64,000 nt of DNA from Streptomyces fumanus (GTDB taxonomy: Bacteria > Actinomycetota > Actinomycetes > Streptomycetales > Streptomycetaceae): contig NZ_BNBI01000014.1 in NCBI RefSeq assembly GCF_014655295.1, positions 124,001 through 188,000 on the forward strand. Reading direction: 5' to 3'. The notes below the pieces were generated by a model. That model saw only the letters and a list, made by a program, of their open reading frames with translations, had not been told where the DNA came from and did not search any database. Shown in pieces: positions 34,031 through 42,486 of the stretch (position 1 is the stretch's first letter; each line of letters opens with the position of its first letter). The position numbers were made by a program, and so were the translations under genes.

Positions 34031-35416
34031 ATGCAGACTTCCGACAACCCCACTCCCACGCGTTCCGAGCGCGGCACCAACTGGGCGCTGGCCGTGCTGA
34101 CCCTGTGCTCCTTCACCCTCGGCACGGGCGAGATCATGATCGCCGGTCTGCTGCCCGACATCGCCTCGGACGCCGATGTGTCCCTGTCCACCGCCGGCCT
34201 GCTGGTCAGCTCGTTCGCGATGACCGTCGTCCTGGGCGGCCCGGTCCTCGCGCTGACCACCGGCCGGGCCCGGCGCAGGCGGCTGCTCATCGCGCTCATG
34301 GCCTGCTACGCCGTGGGCAACGTGCTGTCCGCCCTGGCCCCCTCGTTCCTGCCGCTCGCCGCGGGCCGGATCATCGCGGCGCTCGCCCACTCGGCGCTGA
34401 TGCCGCTGTTCTTCGGCATCGCCGCGGACATCGTGCCGCCCGAGCGGCGCGGCTCGGCGGTCGCCCGGGTCTCCCTGGGCTTCAGCCTGGCCATGATCGC
34501 GGGCCTGCCGATCGGTGCCGCCCTGGGCCAGTGGCTCAGTTGGCGGGCCACCTTCTGGGCCGTCGCCCTGCTGACCCTCGCCGTCACGGCGGTCCCGGTG
34601 GCCGCCCTCGCGCCCGACACCCCCGGCATCTCCGAGGAGGACGACCGGGGACGCCTCGGCGAACTCCGGGTCCTGGGCGACCGCCGGGTGCAGATCGTCA
34701 CCGGCGTCACCGCGCTGGCCGCGGCCGCCTCCTTCACCGCGTACACCTACGTCACCCCGCTGCTCACCGACAGCGTCGGCTTCGACGAGTCGACGGTGAC
34801 CGTGCTCCTGCTGCTGTTCGGCATCGGCGGCACCGTCGGCAACCTGGTCGGCGGCCGGCTCACCGACCGCTCGGTGCTCGGCGCGGTCTCCGTGTCGGTG
34901 GCGGCGCTCGGCGTCTCGCTGCTGCTGCTGGGCGCCACGGCGTCCCTGAAGGTGCCGGCGGTGGTGTTCCTGTTCCTGTTCGGTGCCGCGTACTACGCGG
35001 TCATCCCGGCGGTGAACACCCGGCTGCTCAACGTGGCCTCGCAGCAGGCCCGCACCCTCGCGCTGACCGTGCAGAGCTCGGCGTTCAACCTGGGCACCGC
35101 GTTCGGCGGCTGGCTCGGCGGCCGGGTCATCGCCGCCGGGGCCGGGCTGCGCTGGCTGCCGGTGGTGGGCGCGATCGTCGCGGCGGTGGCCCTGGTCCTC
35201 GCCGTCGGCGAGCAGGCCGGTGAACGCCGCCGCACCTCGACGGCCACCCCGGAGCCGGCCCCGCAGTCCCAGGCACCGGCCCCGCAGTCCCCGGCACCGG
35301 CCCCGCGGTCCTCGGCGTCCGCCCATCAGTCCCCGGCGGACGCGCCCGAGTCCCCGGCGTCCGCCCGCAAGGAAGGGGGCGGCGCCCACCCGGCCGCCGA
35401 GACGGTCAGCCAGTGA
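34031..35416 (+). CDS. MFS exporter with low-complexity C-terminal tail
   Basis: A 461-residue transporter with 12 predicted membrane segments. A TTG 15 bp upstream is possible, but the ATG at 34031 has GAAG at good spacing. The DHA1 drug-efflux pattern is visible: TLGTGEIMIAGLLPDIASDA in the first segment and a loop with TTGRARRRRLLIALMACYAV. The last 55 residues form a Pro/Ser/Ala repeat tail (QSQAPAPQSPAPAPRSSAS) that is cytoplasmic and presumably disordered. It probably exports the product of the neighbouring pathway or confers resistance. Confidence 0.85.
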   Translation: MQTSDNPTPTRSERGTNWALAVLTLCSFTLGTGEIMIAGLLPDIASDADVSLSTAGLLVSSFAMTVVLGGPVLALTTGRARRRRLLIALMACYAVGNVLSALAPSFLPLAAGRIIAALAHSALMPLFFGIAADIVPPERRGSAVARVSLGFSLAMIAGLPIGAALGQWLSWRATFWAVALLTLAVTAVPVAALAPDTPGISEEDDRGRLGELRVLGDRRVQIVTGVTALAAAASFTAYTYVTPLLTDSVGFDESTVTVLLLLFGIGGTVGNLVGGRLTDRSVLGAVSVSVAALGVSLLLLGATASLKVPAVVFLFLFGAAYYAVIPAVNTRLLNVASQQARTLALTVQSSAFNLGTAFGGWLGGRVIAAGAGLRWLPVVGAIVAAVALVLAVGEQAGERRRTSTATPEPAPQSQAPAPQSPAPAPRSSASAHQSPADAPESPASARKEGGGAHPAAETVSQ

Positions 35417-35504
35417 CGGCCGCGTCCGCCGGCCCGGCACCGGTCCCTCCGGTCCGGGCCGGCGGACGCCGCGCCGCCGACCCGTTCCCGACAGGAGTCG
35501 CCCC

Positions 35505-35951
35505 ATGCGCATCGGAGAACTCGCCCGGGCCACCGGCACCACCACCCGGGCGTTGCGCTACTACGAGGAGCACGGCCTGCTGCACCCCGAACGCTCGTCC
35601 AACGGGTACCGGAGCTACCCGCCCGATGCCGTGAAGGTGGTGGAGAACATCCGTCTCCTCCTCGCCGCGGGCCTGACCACCGAGGACCTGCTGCTGCTCG
35701 GCGACTGCCTGCGCGACGAGGTGATCGGCGACCACCGCTGCGACGACCCGGCCGCCAAGATCGAGGTCTTCGAGCAGCGCCTGGCCGTGATCCAGCGCCG
35801 CATCGACGACCTGACCGCCGTACGCGAGCAGCTCCTGGCCCGGCTCGCCGACCTGCGCGCCCCGGCGGCCGTCGCCCGCCGTGGCCGGTGCGCGAAGCTG
35901 CGGGACGCGACCGCCGAGCGCCCCCGGGAACTGCTCAGCGGCGCGGCCTGA
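35505..35951 (+). CDS. MerR-family transcriptional regulator
   Basis: A 148-residue MerR protein; the ATG at 35505 has ACAGGAG upstream. The N-terminal winged helix is textbook: MRIGELARATGTTTRALRYY, then EEHGLLHPERSSNGYRSYPP. A coiled-coil dimerisation helix (FEQRLAVIQRRIDDLTAVRE) follows. Effector domains and metal-binding cysteines of MerR/CueR types are absent; only two cysteines occur around DCLRDEVIGDHRCDD. It is 88 bp after the MFS gene and may regulate it, as is common for MerR-efflux pairs. Confidence 0.88.
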   Translation: MRIGELARATGTTTRALRYYEEHGLLHPERSSNGYRSYPPDAVKVVENIRLLLAAGLTTEDLLLLGDCLRDEVIGDHRCDDPAAKIEVFEQRLAVIQRRIDDLTAVREQLLARLADLRAPAAVARRGRCAKLRDATAERPRELLSGAA

Positions 35952-36122
35952 ACCCCGCGCTCCGGCGGGGAAACGGCACTCCCCCTCGCCCGCGCGGTGA
36001 CCGGCGGCCCGGCACCGTCATCGAGCGGTGTCCGGGCGGTGGGCTGCGCCGCCGCGCCGGAGGAAACTACGATCGGTGCGCGGCGGGCAAGGGGCCCGGG
36101 CGGCTGGCTGGGGGTGTGTCTG

Positions 36123-36581
36123 ATGGCGACTGGGCGTGTGGTGCGGTTCGACAGCACGCGGGGGTACGGGTTCATCGCGCCGGAGAGCGGTGGCGAGGAC
36201 ATCTTTCTGCACGTGAACGATCTGCTGATACCCGAGGACTATCTGCGCCCGGGGCTGGCGGTCGAGTTCGAGATCGCGGACGGCGACCGCGGGCAGCGGG
36301 CGTCCCGCATCCGGCTCGCCGAGGGCGCCGAGGTGCCCGTGGTCCCCGCACCGGGCAGGTCCGCGGCGCTCGCGCACACCCGGGTGGCGTCGGCGGGGGA
36401 GAGCGGCGCGTCGGTGGACGGGGACTATCCGGTGTGCGACGTGCTCACGGGCGAGGAGTTCACCCGGGACATCACCGAGCTGCTGCTGAAGGCGGCACCC
36501 GGCCTCACCGGGGAGCAGATCCTGCAACTGCGCCACGAACTGAAGAAGTTCAGCGAGGGCCACGGCTGGATCGAGGACTGA
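36123..36581 (+). CDS. Cold-shock-domain protein with C-terminal extension
   Basis: A 152-residue protein. The first 65 residues are a cold-shock domain: ATGRVVRFDSTRGYGFIAPE (RNP1-like), SGGEDIFLHVNDLL (RNP2-like), then LAVEFEIADGDRGQRASRIR. The remaining 85 residues form a conserved actinobacterial extension ending DITELLLKAAPGLTGEQILQ and HELKKFSEGHGWIED, mostly helical. It would bind single-stranded RNA or DNA. It is monocistronic by context and convergent with the gene at 36674. Confidence 0.9.
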   Translation: MATGRVVRFDSTRGYGFIAPESGGEDIFLHVNDLLIPEDYLRPGLAVEFEIADGDRGQRASRIRLAEGAEVPVVPAPGRSAALAHTRVASAGESGASVDGDYPVCDVLTGEEFTRDITELLLKAAPGLTGEQILQLRHELKKFSEGHGWIED

Positions 36582-36673
36582 GGACGGAACCGGGGGGCGA
36601 GGCCGACGGCGGTCTCGCCCCGCCCCGCGCGGGGGGCGCGAAAGGCCGCCACCACCGACACCGTTTCCACTGG

Positions 36674-37027
36674 TCAACGATCGCCTCTCAGTCGATCGAC
36701 CCAGCGGCCGAGCCCCCGTCGGGACCGGCGAGAACGCGGCCGAAGCGGCCGAGGAGCCCCTGTTCCCGCGGGTCCGGCCCCACCAGGACCTCGCCTCCAG
36801 TGACCGTCAGGCGACAGGACCGGCGCCTTGCGCTCTGCCTGAGCACGGATTTCCACGTGGGATTCGTGAGCCGTGATCCGGAATGCCTCTTCGTAGGAGG
36901 CCAAGGCCGCACTCATGGCCCCGCCTGCGAGGCCCCGGCGACGAATGCGTGATGCCAGCCACGCGAAAAAGCCCAGGACCACTGCGAGGCTCGCAATCAA
37001 GATCAGGAACGGTAACAACGCACCCAT
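36674..37027 (-). CDS. Small single-pass membrane protein
   Basis: A 117-residue protein with one N-terminal transmembrane segment (LLPFLILIASLAVVLGFFAWL) followed by a basic stretch (ASRIRRRGLAGGAMSAALAS) and a cytoplasmic tail (EEAFRITAHESHVEIRAQAE). The C-terminal 40 residues are Arg/Gly/Pro-rich and may not be conserved. I know of similar short Streptomyces membrane proteins but no function. It is convergent with the cold-shock-domain gene. Confidence 0.7.
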   Translation of the reverse strand: MGALLPFLILIASLAVVLGFFAWLASRIRRRGLAGGAMSAALASYEEAFRITAHESHVEIRAQAERKAPVLSPDGHWRRGPGGAGPAGTGAPRPLRPRSRRSRRGLGRWVDRLRGDR

Positions 37028-37107
37028 GGACCGGAGCCTACTGCGCTGATCCGGGTCGAGGCCGTCGACCGGTGTCAGCGATCACCCTCGGTTACTATGC
37101 ACACTTC

Positions 37108-37296
37108 ATGCCAGAGGCCGGGAGCAAGGGACGCACGGCCATCGACGGACTGTTGGAGAGGACGGGGAGCAGCATGCCGAACGAAACTCCCCAGATTCTC
37201 CCCATGGCTGATCCCGGGAGGCCCCGCCCCAGAAGCAGTATGGGAGCGGACGTGGAATGTAAGGCTGAGGGGACAGGTTGGCTGCGGAAATGCTGA
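37108..37296 (+). CDS. Possible leader ORF overlapping the HipA-like gene
   Basis: A 62-residue frame starts at ATG 37108, just after TACTAT (37092-37097), a candidate -10, and ends with TGA at 37294, overlapping the ATG of the next gene at 37290 in another frame. It begins MPEAGSKGRTAIDGLLERTG and has no known domain. It may be a real small protein coupled to the next gene, or merely the transcribed leader. Confidence 0.3.
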   Translation: MPEAGSKGRTAIDGLLERTGSSMPNETPQILPMADPGRPRPRSSMGADVECKAEGTGWLRKC

Positions 37297-38204
37297 GACA
37301 TGTCACCGCGACCCGTTACGTCGCCCCCCTGCGCTCCGGCGGTTCCGTCCCCGCCGTCGTCGAGGCCGACGACCTCGGTACGTACGTCGTCAAGTTCACC
37401 GGCTCCGCGCAGGGTCGCAAGGCGCTGGTCGCCGAGGTGATCGTCGGGGAGCTGGCCCGCGCCCTGGGGCTGCGCTTCCCGGAGCTGGTGCTGGTCCGCT
37501 TCGACCCGGCCATCGCCGAGAGCGAGCCCCACCAGGAGGTGCGGGAGCTGCACCGGGCCAGCGCCGGCGTCAATCTGGGGATGGACCACTTGCCGGGCGC
37601 GGTCGACCTCACCCCCGAGGTCGCGCGGGACTTCCCCGTCGACCCGCTGGAGGCCGGCCGGATCGTCTGGCTCGACGCCCTCACCGTCAACGTCGACCGT
37701 ACGGTGCACAGTTCCAACCTGATGGTCTGGCCGACGCTCGGCACCGTGCCGCCCCGCCTGTGGCTGATCGACCACGGCGCGGCCCTCGTCTTCCACCACC
37801 GCTGGGACGGCTCCGACCCCGCCAAGGCGTACGACTTCCGCCACCACGCCCTCGGCCACTACGGGCCCGATGTGCGCGCCGCCGACGCCGAGCTGGCCCC
37901 CCGGGTCACCCGCGACCTGCTGCGCGAGGTCACGGCCGCCGTCCCCGACGCCTGGCTGACCGGCGAGGAGGGCTTCGCCGGCCCCGACGACGTACGGACG
38001 GCGTACGTCGACTACCTCCACGCGCGCGTGGCGGCGTCCCCGGCGTGGCTGCCCACCGGCTTCCCCAGCCGGGAGGAGCTCGCCGCCGAGGAGGCCCAGC
38101 GCGCGGCCCGTACCCGCAAGGGCCGGCCGGCCTGGCTCCAGCGGGTCCCCGACCTGCACGGCCGGCCGGCGGCGGAACAGGATTGGTCGGTGCACCTGGG
38201 ATGA
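37290..38204 (+). CDS. HipA-like kinase-domain protein
   Basis: A 304-residue protein from the ATG at 37290; a TTG at 37278 with better-placed GAGGGG would add four residues. It resembles the catalytic lobe of HipA-type kinases: a nucleotide-binding region (GTYVVKFTGSAQGRKALVAE), a catalytic-loop-like WLDALTVNVDRTVHSSNLMV with Asp and Asn, and LWLIDHGAALVFH as the metal-binding Asp. It is shorter than HipA toxins (about 440) and no HipB-like antitoxin is adjacent. Instead it overlaps a SelW-like gene. The substrate is unknown; a role in stress signalling is possible. Confidence 0.8.
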   Translation: MLRHVTATRYVAPLRSGGSVPAVVEADDLGTYVVKFTGSAQGRKALVAEVIVGELARALGLRFPELVLVRFDPAIAESEPHQEVRELHRASAGVNLGMDHLPGAVDLTPEVARDFPVDPLEAGRIVWLDALTVNVDRTVHSSNLMVWPTLGTVPPRLWLIDHGAALVFHHRWDGSDPAKAYDFRHHALGHYGPDVRAADAELAPRVTRDLLREVTAAVPDAWLTGEEGFAGPDDVRTAYVDYLHARVAASPAWLPTGFPSREELAAEEAQRAARTRKGRPAWLQRVPDLHGRPAAEQDWSVHLG

Positions 38205-38494
38205 CGGACGGGACGACGGATCTGCGGCGGGTGGAGATCGAGTACTGCACCCAGTGCCGCTGGCTGCCCCGCGCGGCCTGGCTGGCGCAGGAGCTGCTCA
38301 CCACCTTCGAGGCCGAGCTGACCGAACTGGCGCTCAAGCCGGGCACCGGCGGCGTCTTCGTCGTCCGGGCCGGCGGCGAGGTCGTCTGGGACCGGCGCGA
38401 GCACGGCTTCCCCGAGCCGACCGCCGTCAAGCGGGCCGTACGCGACCGAGTGGCCCCGGGCAAGACCCTGGGCCACTCGGAACGGTCCCGCTGA
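38201..38494 (+). CDS. SelT/SelW/SelH-family (Rdx) redox protein
   Basis: A 97-residue thioredoxin-fold protein. The redox motif CTQC (VEIEYCTQCRWLPRAAWLAQ) takes the place of the selenocysteine-bearing CxxU of animal homologues. ELALKPGTGGVFVVRAGGEV and WDRREHGFPEPTAVKRAVRD complete the family pattern. The ATG overlaps the HipA-like stop by 4 bp, so the two are translated together. The partner is unknown. Confidence 0.9.
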   Translation: MTDGTTDLRRVEIEYCTQCRWLPRAAWLAQELLTTFEAELTELALKPGTGGVFVVRAGGEVVWDRREHGFPEPTAVKRAVRDRVAPGKTLGHSERSR

Positions 38495-38498
38495 CGGC

Positions 38499-40121
38499 TC
38501 AGCCCCGCAGTCGCTCGTACGCCGGCAGGGTCAGGAAGTCGGCGTAGTCCTCGTCGAGGGCGACCGTCAGGAGCAGGTCGTGGGCCTGCTGCCAGTTGCC
38601 GGCCGCGAACGCCTCGTCGCCGATCTCCGCGCGGATGGCGGCCAGTTCCTCGGCGGCGACCTTGCGGGCCAGTTCGGCGGTGACCCGCTCGCCGTTGTCG
38701 AGGACGACCCCGGCGTTGATCCACTGCCAGATCTGGGAGCGGGAGATCTCGGCGGTGGCCGCGTCCTCCATCAGGTTGAAGATGGCGACCGCGCCCAGGC
38801 CGCGCAGCCACGCCTCGATGTACCGGATGCCGACCTGGACGGCGTTGACCAGGCCGTCGTAGGTGGGCTTGGCGTCCAGCGAGTCGATGGCGATCAGGTC
38901 GGCCGCCTCGACCCGGACGTCCTCGCGCAGGCGGTCCTTCTGGTTCGGCCGGTCGCCGAGGACCTTGTCGAAGGACTCCATGGCGATCGGCACCAGGTCG
39001 GGGTGGGCGACCCAGGAGCCGTCGAAGCCGTCGTTCGCCTCGCGGTCCTTGTCGGCCCGGACCTTCTCGAAGGCCACCTTGTTGACCTCGGGGTCCTTGC
39101 GGGAGGGGATGAACGCCGCCATGCCGCCGATCGCGTGCGCGCCGCGCTTGTGGCAGGTGCGCACCAGCAGTTCGGTGTACGCGCGCATGAACGGGGCGGT
39201 CATCGTCACCGCGTTGCGGTCCGGCAGGACGAACTTCGCGCCGCCGTCCCGGAAGTTCTTGACGATGGAGAACAGGTAGTCCCAGCGGCCGGCGTTCAGC
39301 CCCGAGGCGTGGCCGCGCAGTTCGTAGAGGATCTCCTCCATCTCGTACGCGGCCGTGATCGTCTCGATCAGGACGGTGGCGCGGACGGTGCCCTGGGGGA
39401 TGCCGACGTAGTCCTGCGCGAAGACGAAGATGTCGTTCCAGAGGCGGGCCTCCAGGTGCGACTCCGTCTTCGGGAGGTAGAAGTACGGGCCCTTGCCCAG
39501 GTCCAGCAGGCGCTGGGCGTTGTGGAAGAAGTACAGGCCGAAGTCGACCAGGGCGCCGGGGACCGGGGTGCCGTCCAGTCGGAGGTGGCGCTCGTTCAGG
39601 TGCCAGCCGCGCGGGCGCATGACGACGGTGGCGAGTTCCTCGTCCGCCTTCAGGGCGTACGACTTGCCGGACCTCGGGTCGGTGAAGTCGATGGCGCGGG
39701 TGTAGGCGTCGATCAGGTTGAGCTGGCCGAGGACGACGTTCTCCCAGGTGGGAGCGGAGGCGTCCTCGAAGTCGGCGAGCCAGACCCGGGCGCCGGAGTT
39801 CAGCGCGTTGATGGTCATCTTCCGGTCGGTGGGACCGGTGATCTCCACCCGGCGGTCGTTCAGCGCGGCCGGGGCCGGGGCGACCCGCCAGGAGTCGTCC
39901 GCGCGGATCGCGGCGGTCTCCGGGAGGAAGTCCAGTGTGGAGGTGCGGGCGATCTCGGCGCGGCGCTCCGCACGGCGGGCGAGGAGCTGGTCCCGGCGCG
40001 GGGTGAACCGCCGGTGCAGCTCGGCCACGAAGGCGAGCGCCGCGTCGGTGAGGACCTCTTCCTGCCGGGGCAGGGGCTCGGCGTCGACGATGGCCAGCGG
40101 GGACGGCGCTGGTGCGGACAT
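38499..40121 (-). CDS. aceB: Malate synthase A
   Basis: A 540-residue malate synthase, condensing glyoxylate and acetyl-CoA to malate. Visible signatures are RPRGWHLNERHL (active-site Arg), LIETITAAYEMEEILYELRG, GLNAGRWDYLFSIVKNFRDG with metal-binding Glu/Asp residues nearby, and SWVAHPDLVPIAMESFDKVL. Length is typical for the A isoform (about 530-545). No isocitrate lyase lies nearby, so the glyoxylate source here is most likely allantoin breakdown. The promoter holds paired AllR-type boxes (40204-40239) and a TTCAAY-type box (40241-40256), tying it to allantoinase and hyi. Confidence 0.96.
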   Translation of the reverse strand: MSAPAPSPLAIVDAEPLPRQEEVLTDAALAFVAELHRRFTPRRDQLLARRAERRAEIARTSTLDFLPETAAIRADDSWRVAPAPAALNDRRVEITGPTDRKMTINALNSGARVWLADFEDASAPTWENVVLGQLNLIDAYTRAIDFTDPRSGKSYALKADEELATVVMRPRGWHLNERHLRLDGTPVPGALVDFGLYFFHNAQRLLDLGKGPYFYLPKTESHLEARLWNDIFVFAQDYVGIPQGTVRATVLIETITAAYEMEEILYELRGHASGLNAGRWDYLFSIVKNFRDGGAKFVLPDRNAVTMTAPFMRAYTELLVRTCHKRGAHAIGGMAAFIPSRKDPEVNKVAFEKVRADKDREANDGFDGSWVAHPDLVPIAMESFDKVLGDRPNQKDRLREDVRVEAADLIAIDSLDAKPTYDGLVNAVQVGIRYIEAWLRGLGAVAIFNLMEDAATAEISRSQIWQWINAGVVLDNGERVTAELARKVAAEELAAIRAEIGDEAFAAGNWQQAHDLLLTVALDEDYADFLTLPAYERLRG

Positions 40122-40203
40122 GAGCTGTCACTTCCTTCAGCGGTGGCACCGGGTGCCAACGGGCACGAATGGGGCGGAACGCATCCTCTGTGCGGAAGGA
40201 TGC

Positions 40204-40256
40204 TTCTGGTCAGTGGATACTAGTTTCCTTATCGTGGAACTTCAATGGTTTGTTGA
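40204..40256. promoter_or_regulatory. Tandem AllR-type operators plus second motif upstream of malate synthase
   Basis: Boxes at 40204-40218 (TTCTGGTCAGTGGAT, degenerate) and 40225-40239 (TTCCTTATCGTGGAA) are exactly 21 bp apart, as at hyi and allantoinase. One base later comes TTCAATGGTTTGTTGA (40241-40256), fitting TTCAAY-N5-GTTGA seen at the urate and allantoinase promoters. The malate synthase start is 83 bp away. Confidence 0.7.
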
Positions 40257-40305
40257 TGTCGAGATTCTCCGGGTCGAGGCAAGCCGGCGCTCCGTGCCAC
40301 GGCGC

Positions 40306-40905
40306 TCACTCCAGATGCACCAGGTCGGCCTCGGTGTCGATGTCGTACGGCCGGGCCACGTCCCCGCACTCGACCCGGGTGATCGCCGCCGCGTGCTCCC
40401 TCAGATACGCGCGTGCCCCCCGGTCCCCGTCGGCACTCGCGGTGACGCCCGCCCAGTGGGCGGCGCCGAGCAGCACGGGATGGCCGCGCACGCCCGCGTA
40501 CACGGCCGACGCCAGGGAGTCCTCGTCCCGGAACGCGCCGCGCACCCGCGCCACCGCCGCCGCCCCGATGCCGGGCTGGTCCACCAGCGCCACCAGGGCC
40601 GCGCGCGCCCCCGTCCCGGCCAGCGACTCCAGCCCGGCGCGCAGGGAAGTGCCCATGCCCCGCTCCCACTCCGGGTTGTCCACCAGGACGCACCCCTCCA
40701 GAGCCGCCCGCTCCCGGACCGACTCCGCCCGCGCCCCCAGCACGACGTGCACGCGGGCGCATCCGCCCGCGCGCAGCACCCCCACCGCGTGATCGACAAG
40801 GGGCCGTCCGCGATGGGTCAGCAGCGCCTTGGGTCGTCCGCCCAGCCGCCGTCCGCCGCCCGCCGCGAGCAGCACCGCGGCCACCTGGTCATCCTCAACC
40901 GTCAT
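40306..40905 (-). CDS. MobA-like nucleotidyltransferase
   Basis: A 199-residue NTP-transferase with the N-terminal signature VAAVLLAAGGGRRLGGRPKA (LAAGxGxRxG...PKA) and LVDQPGIGAAAVARV with a metal-binding Asp. GHPVLLGAAHW is typical of the MobA/MocA group that attaches CMP or GMP to molybdopterin. This fits purine catabolism, where xanthine dehydrogenase needs molybdopterin cofactor, although no xanthine dehydrogenase lies in the window. It lies upstream of malate synthase on the same strand. Confidence 0.85.
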   Translation of the reverse strand: MTVEDDQVAAVLLAAGGGRRLGGRPKALLTHRGRPLVDHAVGVLRAGGCARVHVVLGARAESVRERAALEGCVLVDNPEWERGMGTSLRAGLESLAGTGARAALVALVDQPGIGAAAVARVRGAFRDEDSLASAVYAGVRGHPVLLGAAHWAGVTASADGDRGARAYLREHAAAITRVECGDVARPYDIDTEADLVHLE

Positions 40906-41107
40906 GCGTCCTGCATACCCGGCCGGGCCGCCGACGCCCCGGCGAGCAGCGGGTTTCCGGGGGCTGAATTTCGGCCCCCGTGCTGGCGCGCCCGGTCCCG
41001 GGTGGCGTTTACTGACCCGCGTCCCGGGCGCCCGACCAGCGCCGGCGGGGGCGCTCGGCACGTTCACCGGGGCAGGGGCGCACGACGGCGTGCGCGGGGG
41101 AGGGGCT

Positions 41108-41425
41108 GTGTTGCAGGGCGTGGGGCAACAGGAACGGACGACCGGCGGCGACGAGGACGTGCGGGTGGCCGCGCTGCGGACCGCCGTGTCCCGGCTGCGC
41201 CGCCGGCTCGCCGCGCTGCCCGCGGACTTCCCCGACCGGACCATCGCCGAGGACGAACTCGCCGACCTCGCCGAGACGATCGCCCGAGGGGCCCCGGAGG
41301 GACCCCGGCTGCGCCACTCCCTGCTGCTGCTCGCCGGCGCGCTCGGTTCCGTCAGCGCCCTGTCGGAGGCGCTGACGGAGGTTCGCCGGGCGGTGGAGGG
41401 GTTCGGGGAGTCGCCGCGGGGCTGA
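41108..41425 (+). CDS. Small helical protein beside the AllR-type regulator
   Basis: A 105-residue protein from GTG 41108, preceded by GGGGGAGGGG. It is predicted all-helical (VRVAALRTAVSRLRRRLAAL, EDELADLAETIA, LRHSLLLLAGALGSVSALSE), resembling an actinobacterial domain of unknown function. No catalytic residues or membrane anchor are seen. It converges on the IclR gene across a repeat array. Its role is unknown. Confidence 0.7.
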   Translation: MLQGVGQQERTTGGDEDVRVAALRTAVSRLRRRLAALPADFPDRTIAEDELADLAETIARGAPEGPRLRHSLLLLAGALGSVSALSEALTEVRRAVEGFGESPRG

Positions 41426-41481
41426 GGGAGCGGCGGCGGGCGGCCGGGAGGCCGCCCGGGAATCGGCGCGGGCGCGGGGGC

Positions 41482-41583
41482 GGGCGGCCGGGGTGCCGCC
41501 CGGGTGCGGTGCGGTGCCGGGCCGGGCGGTCGGGGTGCCGCCCGGGTGCGGTGCCGGGCCGGGCGGTCGGGGTGCCGTCCGGG
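41482..41583. repeat. Tandem GC-rich repeat between convergent genes
   Basis: Two units and part of a third of about 37-42 bp containing GGGTGCCGCCCGGGTGCGGT and GGTGCCGGGCCGGGCGGTC. Each unit holds GGGCGG and CCGCCC arms that can pair, so the array may act as a terminator between 41425 (+) and 41601 (-). Confidence 0.6.
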
Positions 41584-41600
41584 AACCGGCGGATGCGGGG

Positions 41601-42407
41601 TCAGGCGGTCGGGTTGCCGCCCGAGGCCAGCAGGGTCGTCGACAGTTCCGCCGCGACCTGCTGGAGCACCGGCACGATCCGGTCGGTGGCGGCCTCGGTG
41701 ACCCGCCCGGCCGGACCGGAGATCGAGATGGCCGCGGCGGTGGGGGAGTCGGGCACCGGGACGGCGAGGCACCGCACGCCGATCTCCTGCTCGTTGTCGT
41801 CGATCGCGTACCCCTTCTCCCGCACCTCCTCCAGCGCGGCGAGGAAGCCGTCCGGCGTGGTGATCGTCTTCTCCGTGGCGGCGGGCATCCCGGTGCGGGC
41901 CAGCAGCGCCCGCACCTCCTCCGGCGGGAACCCGGCGAGCAGCGCCTTGCCCACGCCGGTGGAGTGCGGCAGCACGCGCCGGCCGACCTCGGTGAACATC
42001 CGCATCGAGTGCTTGGACGGCACCTGGGCCACGTACACGATCTCGTCGCCGTCGAGCAGCGCCATGTTGGCCGTCTCGCCGGTCTCCTCGACCAGGCGGG
42101 CCAGGTGCGGACGCGCCCAGGTGCCCAGCAGCCGGGACGCGGACTCGCCGAGGCGGATCAGGCGCGGGCCGAGCGCGTACCGGCGGTTGGGCTGCTGACG
42201 GACGTACCCGCAGGCGACCAGGGTGCGCATCAGGCGGTGGATGGTGGGCAGCGGCAGGCCGCTGCTGGCGGACAGCTCGCTCAGGCCGACCTCGCCGCCC
42301 GCGTCCGCCATCCGTTCGAGCAGGTCGAAGGCGCGCTCCAGGGACTGGACGCCCCCACCGGCGGAGTTCCTGGCGGTGTCGGTGGTGCTGGCGCTGGACG
42401 TCGGCAC
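41601..42407 (-). CDS. allR: IclR-family repressor of allantoin catabolism (AllR type)
   Basis: A 268-residue IclR protein. The N-terminal winged helix is VQSLERAFDLLERMADAGGE with LSELSASSGLPLPTIHRLMR; the C-terminal effector domain shows MALLDGDEIVYVAQVPSKHS and GVGKALLAGFPPEEV. It is divergent from allantoinase. In enterobacteria and in Streptomyces, IclR-type AllR represses allantoin genes and is relieved by a pathway metabolite such as glyoxylate or allantoate; that is established for AllR generally, not shown here. The paired boxes at 42487-42522, 40204-40239 and 517-552 are its probable operators, the first also giving autoregulation. Confidence 0.85.
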   Translation of the reverse strand: MPTSSASTTDTARNSAGGGVQSLERAFDLLERMADAGGEVGLSELSASSGLPLPTIHRLMRTLVACGYVRQQPNRRYALGPRLIRLGESASRLLGTWARPHLARLVEETGETANMALLDGDEIVYVAQVPSKHSMRMFTEVGRRVLPHSTGVGKALLAGFPPEEVRALLARTGMPAATEKTITTPDGFLAALEEVREKGYAIDDNEQEIGVRCLAVPVPDSPTAAAISISGPAGRVTEAATDRIVPVLQQVAAELSTTLLASGGNPTA

Positions 42408-42486
42408 GGCGCGTTCCTTTCGGGGCGGACGGGAGGGCAGAAGCCTACCCGGCGGCTGGTTGACTCCCCGCTTGTGCGTAGCTACG

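Noticed and set aside
37278..37289. TTG start for the HipA-like gene
   Set aside because: Its GAGGGG spacing is good and it cannot be excluded, but ATG 37290 was preferred as the usual family start; the difference is four residues.
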